Of a DNA stretch of 64,000 nt, positions 33,066-41,890 are shown piece by piece. Source of the stretch: Radicibacter daui (GTDB lineage: Bacteria; Pseudomonadota; Alphaproteobacteria; Radicibacterales; Radicibacteraceae). Both the position numbers and the translations under genes were made by a program. The DNA is taken from NCBI GenBank assembly GCA_030657355.1, contig CP131057.1:737790-801789 (forward strand), written 5' to 3'. How positions within the stretch are numbered: the first letter of the stretch is position 1; each line of letters opens with the position of its first letter. Under the pieces are notes generated by a model. It was given only the letters and a program-made list of their open reading frames with translations, did no database searches and was not told where the DNA came from.

Positions 33066-35998
33066 CATGACCGCACCGCCCGCCATCCGTTGGTGAGATC
33101 CTGAAACGCCAGGACCTGCTTCATCCTTTGGGGCGACAGGATATCGGGTGTTTCGCCATCTTGCCCGGGGCGGGAATACATCTCGGCCACCACGCCGGCA
33201 CTCTCCCCGGACCGCCCCTGGGAAGTCAGCAGGGCCGCCAGATCGGCAACCGCCCGAATTTCCCAGGCCGGCGTTCCCTGCTGGCGGCTGGCGGTAATCG
33301 CCTCACGCAGCAGCGCCTCCGCCTGCTTTTGATTGTGGGCACCAAAATTGAGCAGGATGCCGGCTTTCAGGCGCAAAAGCTCCGGCAGGTATATCAACTC
33401 CCCGCTTTCAAGGCTGCGCACGGTCAGGGAAGTGATTTGCTCAAGCGCCTCCTCGATCCGGCCAACGGCACACAGCCCGAGGCTCAGGGAAATGGTGAAG
33501 GACGCCGTCAACAGCTCGTAGCGCGCCGCCCGCAGTCGGGAGAGGCTTTCCTGCAGTTCCCCCAGAGCTTCGGCAGGGCGACCCTGCCGCACAAGCTGGT
33601 TGCCGCGCAGGCCGCGTACCGCCGCGATGTAGGGCGCAAAACCGTTGACCTCGGCGATCTCCGCAAATCGATCCAGTGTAACCGCCGCCTGGGTGAAATC
33701 GCCGATCGCGATATAGATCGGCAGCGCCCAGACCAGCGCGATGCACAGCGTCACCGGATGGCCGAGAACTGCCGCCTCCTCGACGGCCTGAACCGCCAGT
33801 CGTTCCGCACGACCGGCAAAACCCATCAGCCAGCTGGTCCGCGCGAGGGCGATGATCGCGCGATTGCGATGGTCGAACCCGTAATGGACGGTCCGCCACC
33901 GCTCGGACGGCTGTGCCAGCCTGAGTGTCTGTTCGAGATAGAACCGGGCGCGCGGCTGGTCGCCGCCCAGATGGTAGGAGATGCCGCAGAGCGAGGACGC
34001 AATGGCGAGCGCTTCATCGTCATTCATGGCCTCAGCCACAGCCAGCGCCATCAGCGCCCAGCGATGCGCCTCGGCATAATCGCCGATACGTTCATGCAGG
34101 ATGTGGAGGCGGGCAAGCACCCGGATCTGCGCCCACGGGTCTTCAAGCGCGCTGGCGATCTCAAGCGCGCGGCGCAGCGCTATATCGACGGCCTCACTGT
34201 TCCCCCGCGTAAACATCAGGGAAAGGCCGAGCGCTGCCTGCAGCTCAAACTCCACCGCCGTGCCCGCCCGGTCGCCGTCAAGGGCGGCAAGGGCACGTGC
34301 ACTCCAGCTCCGGCATTCCAGCAGCAGGGACATGTTCATGAAAACCGGCGCGCTTGCTGCGGCCAGGCGAATGCCGACTGTCGTGTCGCCTGCCGGCCCG
34401 AAGCTCTCGGAAAGAGCGCTTCGGATATTGCCGATCTGGCCGGCTATCCGGGCCGCCCCTTCAGACAGGCTTTTATCCAGCGAAAGCCCCTCTTCCAGCA
34501 GCGCGAGATAAAAAGCGGCATGGCGCCGGGCCGCCAGCGCATGATCTTCCACCCCGCGCTGGCGGAGCTTTTCACGCGCATAGGCGCGGTTCATCTCCAG
34601 CAGGCGATAGGGATGCGGTCCGGCCGCGCGGTCCACGGCGATCAGGGATTTGGCAATCAGCCCATCGAGCGCCACAGCCGCTGCCGGGGGGGCGATATCG
34701 CCCCCCGCGCTCACGGCCAGCGCCGCTTCCAGCGTAAATGGCCCGATGAAGACCGATAGTCGCTCAAAGCACAGGCGTTCCTCTGCAGTAAGCAGGTCAT
34801 AACTCCAGTCCAGCGCCGCCTGCAGCGTGCGCTGGCGGGCCACTGCCGTGCGCCTGCCGGTCCATCCGAGGCTGAATGCCTCACCGATCAACCGCGCCGT
34901 CGTCTCCAGCCCGTGCGTTGCCACCCGTACCGCAGCAAGTTCGATCGGCAGGGCCATGCCATCCAGACGGCGGCACACCTCGGCAATCTGGCGTGCGGCT
35001 TCCAGATCGATCTGCAGTGCGCTGTCAGCGGCAACCGCCCGCTCGATGAACAGCTGGATCGCCGGATAGGACATCAGCAGCCCGAGCCGCATGCCTGCTG
35101 TCTCCTCCGGATAATCGAGCGACCCCAGCCAATGCACCTGTTCGCCGATCACCCGCAGTGGCTCCCGGCTGGTTGCCAGAATGCGCACCTCCGGTGCGGC
35201 CTGCGCAATCCGCTCTGCGATGGTCGCGACCTCGCCGATCAGATGTTCGCAGTTGTCGAAGATGAGCAGCAGGCGTTCACGGCGGATATGGCCCAGCAGG
35301 ACTGTCGCCGGGTCTTCACCAAGCACCGGGATGCGCAGCGCATTGGCGACGGCCGAGGCGACCAGCGATGCCTCTTCAAGCGCGCCAAGATCGATGAAAC
35401 AGACCTTGCCGGAAAATACATCCAGCATCCGGTAACCGATCTCGACGGCAAGGGTCGTCTTGCCGACGCCTGCCGCCCCGACGATGGTGAAGAGCTGCTT
35501 TTCACCGAGCCGGCCAACGAGAAAATCAATATCCCCGTCACGACCGAGCACGTGGGCCATGCGCGTTGGCAGCGGGGGGGCGGCCAAAACCGCCGCTTGA
35601 GGCCGAATGGGGGCCGGCGCCGGCATGGCCTGACTGCCTGCTGCCGCAACCGGCTGCACCGGGAACACGAACGCGTACCCGACGCCAACCTGCGTGGCGA
35701 TATAGCGCGAGCCGTCGATGCCGTCGCCCAGCGACCGCCTGAGCGCGACCATATGAAATCTTAAGGACCCGTCCTCCACCACGACATCGGGCCAGACCCG
35801 CTCGAGCAGTTCGCGTTTTGAGAGGACTTTGCCGGCCTGCTCCACCAGCGCCACCAGCAGATCAAAAGATCGGCCGCCAAGGGCAACCGGTCGCCCGTCC
35901 CGGGTCAGCAGGCGTTCCCCCGGGCTCAGACAGAACGGTCCAAAGGCGAACCGTCCACCTTCTCGCCCAGCCTCGCGAAGCTCCGTCGTTTCCGCCAC
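33065..35998 (-). CDS. Large winged-helix / NB-ARC-type ATPase / TPR transcriptional regulator
   Basis: A 977-residue protein. Residues 15-112 form an OmpR-type winged helix (RFAFGPFCLSPGERLL, GGRSFDLLVALVEQAGKVLSKRELLERVWPD, VGVGYAFVFPV). A STAND ATPase follows: LGRDGDID, Walker A GAAGVGKT (174-181), Walker B LLLIFDN (243-249) and the TSREPL sensor segment. The C-terminal half (about 500-977) is a helical TPR-like array. The layout fits predicted ATPase regulators of the AfsR/MalT class, which couple ligand binding to ATP-driven oligomerisation. GTG 35998 has AGGAAAGG about 12 bases upstream. It lies between the two small winged-helix paralogues but on the opposite strand. Confidence 0.9.
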   Translation of the reverse strand: MAETTELREAGREGGRFAFGPFCLSPGERLLTRDGRPVALGGRSFDLLVALVEQAGKVLSKRELLERVWPDVVVEDGSLRFHMVALRRSLGDGIDGSRYIATQVGVGYAFVFPVQPVAAAGSQAMPAPAPIRPQAAVLAAPPLPTRMAHVLGRDGDIDFLVGRLGEKQLFTIVGAAGVGKTTLAVEIGYRMLDVFSGKVCFIDLGALEEASLVASAVANALRIPVLGEDPATVLLGHIRRERLLLIFDNCEHLIGEVATIAERIAQAAPEVRILATSREPLRVIGEQVHWLGSLDYPEETAGMRLGLLMSYPAIQLFIERAVAADSALQIDLEAARQIAEVCRRLDGMALPIELAAVRVATHGLETTARLIGEAFSLGWTGRRTAVARQRTLQAALDWSYDLLTAEERLCFERLSVFIGPFTLEAALAVSAGGDIAPPAAAVALDGLIAKSLIAVDRAAGPHPYRLLEMNRAYAREKLRQRGVEDHALAARRHAAFYLALLEEGLSLDKSLSEGAARIAGQIGNIRSALSESFGPAGDTTVGIRLAAASAPVFMNMSLLLECRSWSARALAALDGDRAGTAVEFELQAALGLSLMFTRGNSEAVDIALRRALEIASALEDPWAQIRVLARLHILHERIGDYAEAHRWALMALAVAEAMNDDEALAIASSLCGISYHLGGDQPRARFYLEQTLRLAQPSERWRTVHYGFDHRNRAIIALARTSWLMGFAGRAERLAVQAVEEAAVLGHPVTLCIALVWALPIYIAIGDFTQAAVTLDRFAEIAEVNGFAPYIAAVRGLRGNQLVRQGRPAEALGELQESLSRLRAARYELLTASFTISLSLGLCAVGRIEEALEQITSLTVRSLESGELIYLPELLRLKAGILLNFGAHNQKQAEALLREAITASRQQGTPAWEIRAVADLAALLTSQGRSGESAGVVAEMYSRPGQDGETPDILSPQRMKQVLAFQDLTNGWRAVRS

Positions 35999-36131
35999 GA
36001 ACCGCTACCTTTCCTCGGGGCATGTCACAAGGCAAGCCGCTGCGAGTCCGGCATGCCGGCCGGCCCGGTTTATGCGGAACAGAAATGCTCTACCCGCCGG
36101 CAAACGCAGGGTCAACGCTGGCCAGCCTGTC

Positions 36132-36590
36132 CTAAAGGCCCAGTTCGGTAAGCGATGGAAAGTCTGCCGGGCGAGCACCGATCGGCCATTTCAAAAGCCG
36201 CTCGCGCTCCTCGATCTGGTGCTCATTCACGCAGGAGAGATGGCGCGCGATCAGCCCGGCACCATCATGTTCCCAGCTCTCGCTTCCAAGGGCGCGATAC
36301 CAGACGCCGCTATCATTGCGGAATTCGCACACGATGCGGATGGCAATCCGTGGACCGCTCGAAGCCCAATATTCCTTCACGACACGGAAATCCCCCTCCT
36401 GCCGCCATTTCCGGAACAGGAATGCCCGCACCTGCTCCCGCCCCCACAGGAACTCCGTGCGTTCCCGCCACAGGCAGTCGATGCGGTGGCTGAAGAGGAT
36501 CGCATCCACATCCCTCAGGTTCCAGGCGTCCTCGGCCGCACGAACCATGCGGATCATTTCCTGGTCGGGCGTGAAGCGCGGATTAGCCAT
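36132..36590 (-). CDS. NTF2-like DUF1348 family protein
   Basis: The 152-residue protein matches DUF1348: RFTPDQEMIRMVRAAEDAWN, DCLWRERTEFLWGREQVRAFLFRKW, GVWYRALGSESWEHDGAGLIARHLSCVNEHQIEE and WPIGARPADFPSLTELGL. These are small SnoaL/NTF2-fold proteins of unknown function. ATG 36590 is preceded by ACAGGGAT; the frame continues upstream to 36671 without family similarity. It lies head-to-head with the cytochrome P460-like gene (278-bp gap) and upstream of the large regulator on the same strand. Confidence 0.88.
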   Translation of the reverse strand: MANPRFTPDQEMIRMVRAAEDAWNLRDVDAILFSHRIDCLWRERTEFLWGREQVRAFLFRKWRQEGDFRVVKEYWASSGPRIAIRIVCEFRNDSGVWYRALGSESWEHDGAGLIARHLSCVNEHQIEERERLLKWPIGARPADFPSLTELGL

Positions 36591-36868
36591 GATCCCTGTC
36601 TCGTTGCTTGCGCTGGCGTTCACAAAAGAGTGCAGGGCTTCCGGCACCCCTCTCGTCTCGCCCTTCAACAATCACCCCTATTTAGCGGCGCGCTCGTTAG
36701 GCGGTGTTAGCTGTTGTGAGATCAGCTGAAAGGCCGGCGCCGCCCTTCCACCGTCTCGCGAAGCATAACGGGCGCTGGCTACCGGGCCGGTTTATCCAGA
36801 ATTCCGCACGCAGACCGCAGCGGGCGGACGACCTGTCCTTCCGCCTCCCGTGGAAGGATATCCGGACC

Positions 36869-37441
36869 ATGACCCTTTCCGAGCCAGCCCCCCGACCTTC
36901 TGCCTCCCCTCATAATGCCGGGATCAGCCGGGGCGGCGCCCGTCGCCTCATAACTGTCATGGCCACCGCTGCCGGCGCGATCCTGGCGGGCCTTTCGGCA
37001 AATGCCGGCCCTTCCGGGGCACAGGACGCCTCGCCGGTCTACGGGGTGACCCTTCCGGAGGGGTATCGAAGCTGGGAATTCATCGCCCCGGCTGAGGAGG
37101 CGCCGCCGCTCGACGAGCTCAGGCTTACCGTCGGCAATGCCATTGCGATGCGAGCCTACCGGTCCGGCACGCTGCCTTTCCCGGACGGCTCGATCCTGGT
37201 GAAACTGGCCTGGAAACATGTGCAGTCGCCGGAGTTCGCTCCAGCCTCGATACCGGGTGCCGCCACGACGGTGCAGGTCATGGAAAAGGATTCCCGGCGC
37301 TTTGCAGCGTCAGGCGGATGGGGGTTTGGCCGATTTATCGATGGCAAACCCGTGGACGCGGCCCAGCACCTGACCTGTTTTGCCTGCCATCAGGCCCGTG
37401 TGCAGAACCACGATTATGTCTTCACCCGCTATGCCCGCTGA
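36869..37441 (+). CDS. Cytochrome P460 family protein
   Basis: A 190-residue exported protein. After a hydrophobic segment (ITVMATAAGAILAGLSANAG) it carries the P460-type domain: VTLPEGYRSWEFIAPAEEA, DGSILVKLAWKHVQSPEF, ASGGWGFGRFIDGKP and the heme motif CFACHQ near the C terminus. Such proteins bind c-type heme in the periplasm and oxidise or sense small nitrogen compounds. ATG 36869 has GGAAGGA about 10 bases upstream. Only 19 bp separate it from the winged-helix paralogue 2, so they are likely co-transcribed. Confidence 0.85.
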   Translation: MTLSEPAPRPSASPHNAGISRGGARRLITVMATAAGAILAGLSANAGPSGAQDASPVYGVTLPEGYRSWEFIAPAEEAPPLDELRLTVGNAIAMRAYRSGTLPFPDGSILVKLAWKHVQSPEFAPASIPGAATTVQVMEKDSRRFAASGGWGFGRFIDGKPVDAAQHLTCFACHQARVQNHDYVFTRYAR

Positions 37442-37460
37442 AGATTTGAGGAGAGGCGAG

Positions 37461-37925
37461 ATGAGCATTGCCGCGCCTTCGCCGGTCGAAGAGTTCCACT
37501 TCGAGGATTTTCGCCTTCTGCCCCACCAGCATGCGCTGATAAGGGCCGGAGAGCGCGTGACGCTTGGCAGCCGCGCCTATGCACTGCTTTTGAAGCTGGT
37601 GGAAAATGCCGGCACCGTGGTCAGCAAATCCGACCTCATCCGTGCCGCCTGGCGGCGCCCCTATGTCGACGAAAGCAATCTGCGGGTCCAGATTTACAAG
37701 CTGAAGCGCACCTTGCTGCGTGCCGGCGCCGAAGCCGGGCTTATCCTCACCATTCCAAGCGAAGGCTACCTCCTGACGGCACGGACAAGTACCGTGCTGT
37801 CACTCCAGGAACTGACGCCGCGCAGCTTCGGGCTGGAGATACCGCGCCTTCAGCTGGCCGCCCCGGCCAGCCCGGCCACCCGCGAGGCCGACTGGCCGGT
37901 GACCTTTACCTGCCCCTACCCCTGA
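37461..37925 (+). CDS. Stand-alone OmpR-type winged-helix protein (paralogue 2)
   Basis: A 154-residue paralogue of the protein at 32381: EEFHFEDFRLLPHQHALIR, VTLGSRAYALLLKLVENAG, SKSDLIRAAWRRPYVDESNL, SEGYLLTA, and the same ending WPVTFTCPYP. It lacks the N-terminal 22 residues of paralogue 1. The ribosome-site region GGAGAGGCGAGATGA is identical in both genes. It follows the cytochrome P460-like gene and precedes the YHYH gene, with a weak terminator between. Confidence 0.87.
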   Translation: MSIAAPSPVEEFHFEDFRLLPHQHALIRAGERVTLGSRAYALLLKLVENAGTVVSKSDLIRAAWRRPYVDESNLRVQIYKLKRTLLRAGAEAGLILTIPSEGYLLTARTSTVLSLQELTPRSFGLEIPRLQLAAPASPATREADWPVTFTCPYP

Positions 37926-37935
37926 CAGGCCCACT

Positions 37936-37978
37936 TGCCGGCAATCTGCCTCCCCTCCGGATCCACGGCTTTTTTTAT
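37936..37978 (+). terminator. Degenerate copy of the paralogue terminator
   Basis: TGCCGGCAATC ... TCCGGATCCACGGC followed by seven T corresponds base for base to the strong terminator at 33026-33065 but with stem mismatches, so termination is probably weaker. This shows that the duplication covered the whole gene unit. Confidence 0.55.
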
Positions 37979-38034
37979 CAACCGTCTGCGGTTACCCTAA
38001 ACCCATAATCAATAATCAAGAGATGGAGGGGAGC

Positions 38035-39063
38035 ATGACCATCCGCCTCGCCCTGTTGGGCCTCGCCTTCCTGGCTGCCGCTCCGGCTTTCGCACATGAA
38101 CTACCGGTAGGAGATGGCAAGATCTCGACCGAACCGAAGGTCGGTTATCTGTTTTCCTGCCAGTCCCGGTTTAGCGGCGGCGGCGCCTTCACGACCGGCT
38201 CGTGGTTTCACGGCAAAACCTGGGACCCGAGCCAGAAGCCCCATGCCCAGGGCGAGGTGATGTGGCCGAATGCGCGCTTCTCCGCCACAGCTGAGGGCAG
38301 CCAGACGAAGGTTGAAGGCAACGGCCTGCCGGTCGGGGAGCCGACGGGCACTTTCCCCATTTCCCGCTCCGACCCCGCCTACCAGTACGATCGCAATCCG
38401 AACTCCATCAAGGAGCAGAAGATCTCCTTTGCCATTCCGCTGGAGCCGGAACTGGCACCAGCGGCAACCTGCCTTTCCATGGGGCCCATCGGTTTCACCA
38501 ATACCGGCGTGATGATCTACAACGCGGTGGATGATGCCGGGCGCGATGCTGCCGCCCATGAAATTCAGGATCTCTGCAACGGTCACCCGCAGCAGCAGGG
38601 GCAATATCACTACCACAGCAGCTCGCCGTGCCTGCCGGGCGCGGATCAGAACGCGCAGGTTGGTTGGGCCCTCGACGGGTTCCCCATCCTCGGCAAGCGT
38701 GATGCCAGCGGCAAGGAACTGACGGACGCCGACCTGGATGGTTGCCATGGCCGCATGGAAGATGTGAGCGTCAATGGCCGGCACTACGCCTATGCCTACC
38801 GGCTGACGGACGAATATCCCTACACCATCGGCTGCTACAAAGGCTCGGTGGACCGCGCGACGCTGCAATCGCTGATGGGCCGGGGCCCTGGCGGCGGCAT
38901 GCCGGGCGGGCAGATGGGGGGCCAAATGGGTGGTCAGATGGGCGGGCCGCAGGGTGGTCCGGGCGGTGGACGCATGCCCCCGCCGGGCCAGCCCTTCGAC
39001 GGGCCTTGGCCGCCGCCGCCGGGCGGCGCGATGCCCCCGCCGCCCTGGGAGCAGAACCGCTAA
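38035..39063 (+). CDS. Exported YHYH-domain protein with Gly/Met- and Pro-rich tail
   Basis: A 342-residue protein: signal peptide (MTIRLALLGLAFLAAAPAFAHE), a YHYH domain with GQYHYHSSSPCL near residue 195 plus ALDGFPILGKRD, GCHGRMEDV and YPYTIGCYKG, and a C-terminal low-complexity tail of about 55 residues. That tail holds three GGQM repeats followed by Pro/Gly runs. YHYH proteins are secreted or periplasmic and probably bind metals through the His/Cys groups; function unknown. ATG 38035 has GGAGGGGAGC upstream, favouring it over ATG 38023. An intrinsic terminator follows 9 bp after the stop. Confidence 0.85.
   Translation: MTIRLALLGLAFLAAAPAFAHELPVGDGKISTEPKVGYLFSCQSRFSGGGAFTTGSWFHGKTWDPSQKPHAQGEVMWPNARFSATAEGSQTKVEGNGLPVGEPTGTFPISRSDPAYQYDRNPNSIKEQKISFAIPLEPELAPAATCLSMGPIGFTNTGVMIYNAVDDAGRDAAAHEIQDLCNGHPQQQGQYHYHSSSPCLPGADQNAQVGWALDGFPILGKRDASGKELTDADLDGCHGRMEDVSVNGRHYAYAYRLTDEYPYTIGCYKGSVDRATLQSLMGRGPGGGMPGGQMGGQMGGQMGGPQGGPGGGRMPPPGQPFDGPWPPPPGGAMPPPPWEQNR
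38911..38946 (+). repeat. Three 12-bp tandem repeats encoding QMGG
   Basis: CAGATGGGGGGC, CAAATGGGTGGT and CAGATGGGCGGG in frame inside the YHYH gene. Synonymous differences show that the protein repeat is under selection or the expansion is not recent. Confidence 0.8.
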
Positions 39064-39072
39064 CCAGTCTTA

Positions 39073-39109
39073 AACCCCCGCGAAAGGCATCCCCTTCGCG
39101 GGGGTTTTT
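39073..39109. terminator. Intrinsic terminator shared by the YHYH and metE genes
   Basis: AACCCCCGCGAAAGG pairs with CCTTCGCGGGGGTT, followed by a T-run on the + strand; the A-rich left side gives a short T-run on the minus strand, so it may work both ways. Confidence 0.85.
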
Positions 39110-39112
39110 CTG

Positions 39113-41485
39113 TCAGGCCGCGGCGAGCGTTTGCCGCAGCAGCCGGGCAGCGGCCACCATGTTGATGAGGGCTGGCCGCACTTCCTCCCATTTACGGGTC
39201 TTGAGCCCGCAATCGGGATTGACCCAGAGCTGCCGGTCGGCGATCTGCTCCCGGGCAAGCAGCAGAAGCTCGCTCATCTCGCGAATTTCCGGCACGCGCG
39301 GGGAATGGATGTCATAGACACCCGGCCCGATCTCGTTCGGGTAGGAATAGCTGCGGAAAGCATCCAGCAGCTCCATCTTCGAGCGGGACGTCTCGATGGA
39401 GATGACATCGGCATCCATCGCGGCAATCGCCTCGATGATGCTGTTGAAGTCCGAGTAACACATGTGGGTGTGGATCTGCGTGCCATCCGCCGCCACAGCT
39501 GCCGTCAGGCGGAAGCTCTCCACCGCCCAGGCGAGATAGGCCGGCCAGTCCCGCCGGCGCAGCGGCAAGCCTTCACGCAGCGCCGCCTCGTCAATCTGGA
39601 TCATCCGGGCACCGGCCGCCTCCAGATCCACCACCTCGTCACGAATGGCGAGGGCGATCTGCCGGCACGCCTCGCTTCTGGGGATATCGTCGCGCACGAA
39701 GGACCAGTTGAGGATGGTGACAGGCCCCGTCAGCATGCCTTTCATCGGCTTTGCCGTCAGGGACTGGGCGTAGCGCCACCATTCCACCGTCATCGCCTTC
39801 GGCCGGGAAACATCGCCGAAGAGAATGGGCGGGCGCACGCAGCGCGAGCCGTAACTCTGCACCCAGCCAAAGGCGGTAAAGGCAAAGCCGGAGAGCTGCT
39901 CGCCGAAATACTGCACCATATCGTTGCGCTCGAACTCGCCATGCACCAGCACATCGAGCCCGATTTCTTCCTGCCACTGCACGGCCTCGGCGGTTTGCCG
40001 GCGCAGGAAATTCTCATAGGCACCATCGCCCATCTCACCGCGGGCATGGGCAGATCGCGCCTTGCGCACCGCGTCGGTCTGCGGGAAGGAGCCGATGGTG
40101 GTGGTGGGGAAGAGCGGCAGCGGCAATGCCGCGCGCTGCACCCCGGCGCGGACAGCAAAGGGGCTCGCCCGTTCTGCCATTTCAGGCGTAACAGAGGCAA
40201 GGCGCGCGGCCACAGCAGGATCATGCACCTTGGCGGAAGCAGCGCGCTGCCCGGCCGCACGGGCAGCCTCTTCCAGCTCCGCGGTAACAGCGCCCCGGCC
40301 AATCCGAAGGGCCGTGCCAAGAATTGCCAGCTCCTCCAGCTTCTGCACGGCAAAGGCAAGCCAGCTCTTGAGGTCGCCATCAAGCCCGGTTTCAAGATCA
40401 AGATCGACCGGCACATGCAGAAGCGAGCAGGAAGGGGCGATCTGCACCTGCCCGGCCCCGCGCGCGGCAATAACCGGCTCCAGCCGGTCCAGGAGACGCG
40501 GCAGGTTCGCCCGCCACACATTGCGCCCGTCAATGACGCCCAGCGACAGGGTCAGGTCCGGGCGTGCGCCGTCGAGCACCGCTTCAAGCTGGTCCGGCGC
40601 GCGGCAAAGGTCGAGATGCAGGCCGGCCACCGGCAGGCCAAGCGCGGCCTGCAAATTCTCCTCAAAGCCGCCGAAATAGCTGGCGAGCAGAATCTTCAGC
40701 TGTGGCACCGCATCGGCAAGATACCGGTAGCTCCGAGCCAGTGCCGCCTGCGCGTCGGGCCCGAGATCGGTAGCAAGGCAGGGCTCGTCAATCTGCACCC
40801 AGTCGGCCCCGGCAGCGGCCAGTTTTCCCAGCAGCTGCGCATAGACCGGCAGCAGCTCCTCCAGCAGCGTGATCGGCGGTACCGAAGGGTCCTTGCTCTT
40901 GCCCAGCAGCAGGAAGGTAACCGGCCCGAGCAGCACCGGGCGGGTGTGAAAACCGAGAGATTTTGCCTCCAGAAACTCCTCGACCGGTTTCAGTGAGGCG
41001 AGGCAGAAACGCTGCCCGGCCTCAAACTCCGGGACCATGTAGTGGTAGTTGGTGTCGAACCACTTAGTCATCTCCAGCGCCGGCACGCCGTGATCCGCCC
41101 TGCCCGCTTCGTGGGGCTGGCCGCAGCCGCAGGCCGCCGGGTGCACACCGGTGCGGCCACGCGCCATGGCAAAATAGGTATCGAGCGAAACCGGCCCGCC
41201 TTCCCAGCCATAGGCGGCAGGAATGGCGCCCAGCACCACGCTCATATCCAGCACATGGTCGTAGAGGGAAAAATCATTGCTGGGCAGGATATCGACCCCC
41301 AGCGCCTTCTGGCGCGCCCAGTTTGCCGCGCGCAATCCAGCGGCAGCATCAAGCAGCGTTTCCGCACCCGAGCGGCCGGACCAGTAGGCTTCAAGCGCGG
41401 CTTTAAGCTCGCGCCGGGGCCCGATCCGGGGGACCCCGAGGCTGGCGATCAATGCTGGATGGCCAGAGGATAATTTTGAAAACAT
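39113..41485 (-). CDS. metE: Cobalamin-independent methionine synthase
   Basis: A 790-residue MetE, close to the usual 750-790. It transfers the methyl of 5-methyltetrahydropteroyl-triglutamate to homocysteine. Two (beta/alpha)8 barrels are visible: the N-terminal one begins [21 protein letters not shown]; the C-terminal catalytic one starts [14 protein letters not shown] and carries the zinc ligands in [16 protein letters not shown] and [10 protein letters not shown] chose ATG 41485 because a TTG at 41503 lies inside an attenuator hairpin. Upstream are an intrinsic terminator and a cobalamin riboswitch, so the gene should be shut off when B12 is present, when a B12-dependent MetH elsewhere would take over. 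Confidence 0.96.
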   Translation of the reverse strand: MFSKLSSGHPALIASLGVPRIGPRRELKAALEAYWSGRSGAETLLDAAAGLRAANWARQKALGVDILPSNDFSLYDHVLDMSVVLGAIPAAYGWEGGPVSLDTYFAMARGRTGVHPAACGCGQPHEAGRADHGVPALEMTKWFDTNYHYMVPEFEAGQRFCLASLKPVEEFLEAKSLGFHTRPVLLGPVTFLLLGKSKDPSVPPITLLEELLPVYAQLLGKLAAAGADWVQIDEPCLATDLGPDAQAALARSYRYLADAVPQLKILLASYFGGFEENLQAALGLPVAGLHLDLCRAPDQLEAVLDGARPDLTLSLGVIDGRNVWRANLPRLLDRLEPVIAARGAGQVQIAPSCSLLHVPVDLDLETGLDGDLKSWLAFAVQKLEELAILGTALRIGRGAVTAELEEAARAAGQRAASAKVHDPAVAARLASVTPEMAERASPFAVRAGVQRAALPLPLFPTTTIGSFPQTDAVRKARSAHARGEMGDGAYENFLRRQTAEAVQWQEEIGLDVLVHGEFERNDMVQYFGEQLSGFAFTAFGWVQSYGSRCVRPPILFGDVSRPKAMTVEWWRYAQSLTAKPMKGMLTGPVTILNWSFVRDDIPRSEACRQIALAIRDEVVDLEAAGARMIQIDEAALREGLPLRRRDWPAYLAWAVESFRLTAAVAADGTQIHTHMCYSDFNSIIEAIAAMDADVISIETSRSKMELLDAFRSYSYPNEIGPGVYDIHSPRVPEIREMSELLLLAREQIADRQLWVNPDCGLKTRKWEEVRPALINMVAAARLLRQTLAAA

Positions 41486-41492
41486 CGGCTTT

Positions 41493-41516
41493 AAAAACCC
41501 CAATCAGATGTTGGGG
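41493..41516 (-). terminator. Riboswitch attenuator hairpin before metE
   Basis: On the minus strand CCCCAA pairs with TTGGGG across a 7-base loop, followed by TTTTT directly before the metE start region. This is the expected expression platform for transcription termination by the cobalamin riboswitch. Confidence 0.75.
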
Positions 41517-41621
41517 GCAAAGGCCGAGCGGACACGGGGAGGACGGGCCCGGCCACGGCAATGCCGGGCAGGCTTGTCCTTCGCGCACCACCGGGACACC
41601 CCGCCCAGGGACATGGCTTGT

Positions 41622-41800
41622 CCGGGGCAGGTCTCCTGGCTTGCGGGTCATCGCTGTCGCCCGGCCTTCCCGGAAAGCGGGTTCGCTTTCCAGTGACACG
41701 ATTTGGGCTTCAGCTCGCCGCTCACAGTTGCGGGGGCAGCTCCGGCCTTCTCCCGCCATGGGGAGGCACCGGATTCCCTCTTAGCTCCGGCGTCGCAGAT
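41622..41800 (-). ncRNA. Cobalamin riboswitch controlling metE
   Basis: Read on the minus strand, the region shows the conserved B12-element pieces in order: GGGAATCCGGTGCC, GCTGCCCCCGCAACTGTGA, GTCACTGGAAAGCG, CCGGGAAGGCCGGGCGAC and GATGACCCGCAAGCCAGGAG-ACCTGCC (the B12 box end). The order and spacing fit the class I AdoCbl/Cbl riboswitch. Boundaries are approximate. The neighbouring metE is a well-known target of this element. Confidence 0.95.
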
Positions 41801-41890
41801 GAGCGCCCCGGAGAACCACGGACAGTCTCAAGCATCCCCCTTCAGGAGCGAAGCGTCAAGAATATATAAAGATATGTTTATATATTTATC

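Noticed and set aside
33128..34759. 543-codon frame on the plus strand
   Set aside because: Antisense to the TPR part of the large regulator; no domain pattern.
39131..40996. 621-codon frame on the plus strand
   Set aside because: Antisense to metE, which is certain from its zinc ligands and riboswitch.
41485..41503. TTG at 41503 as metE start
   Set aside because: It lies within the attenuator hairpin, has no ribosome site, and ATG 41485 gives a normal MetE N terminus.
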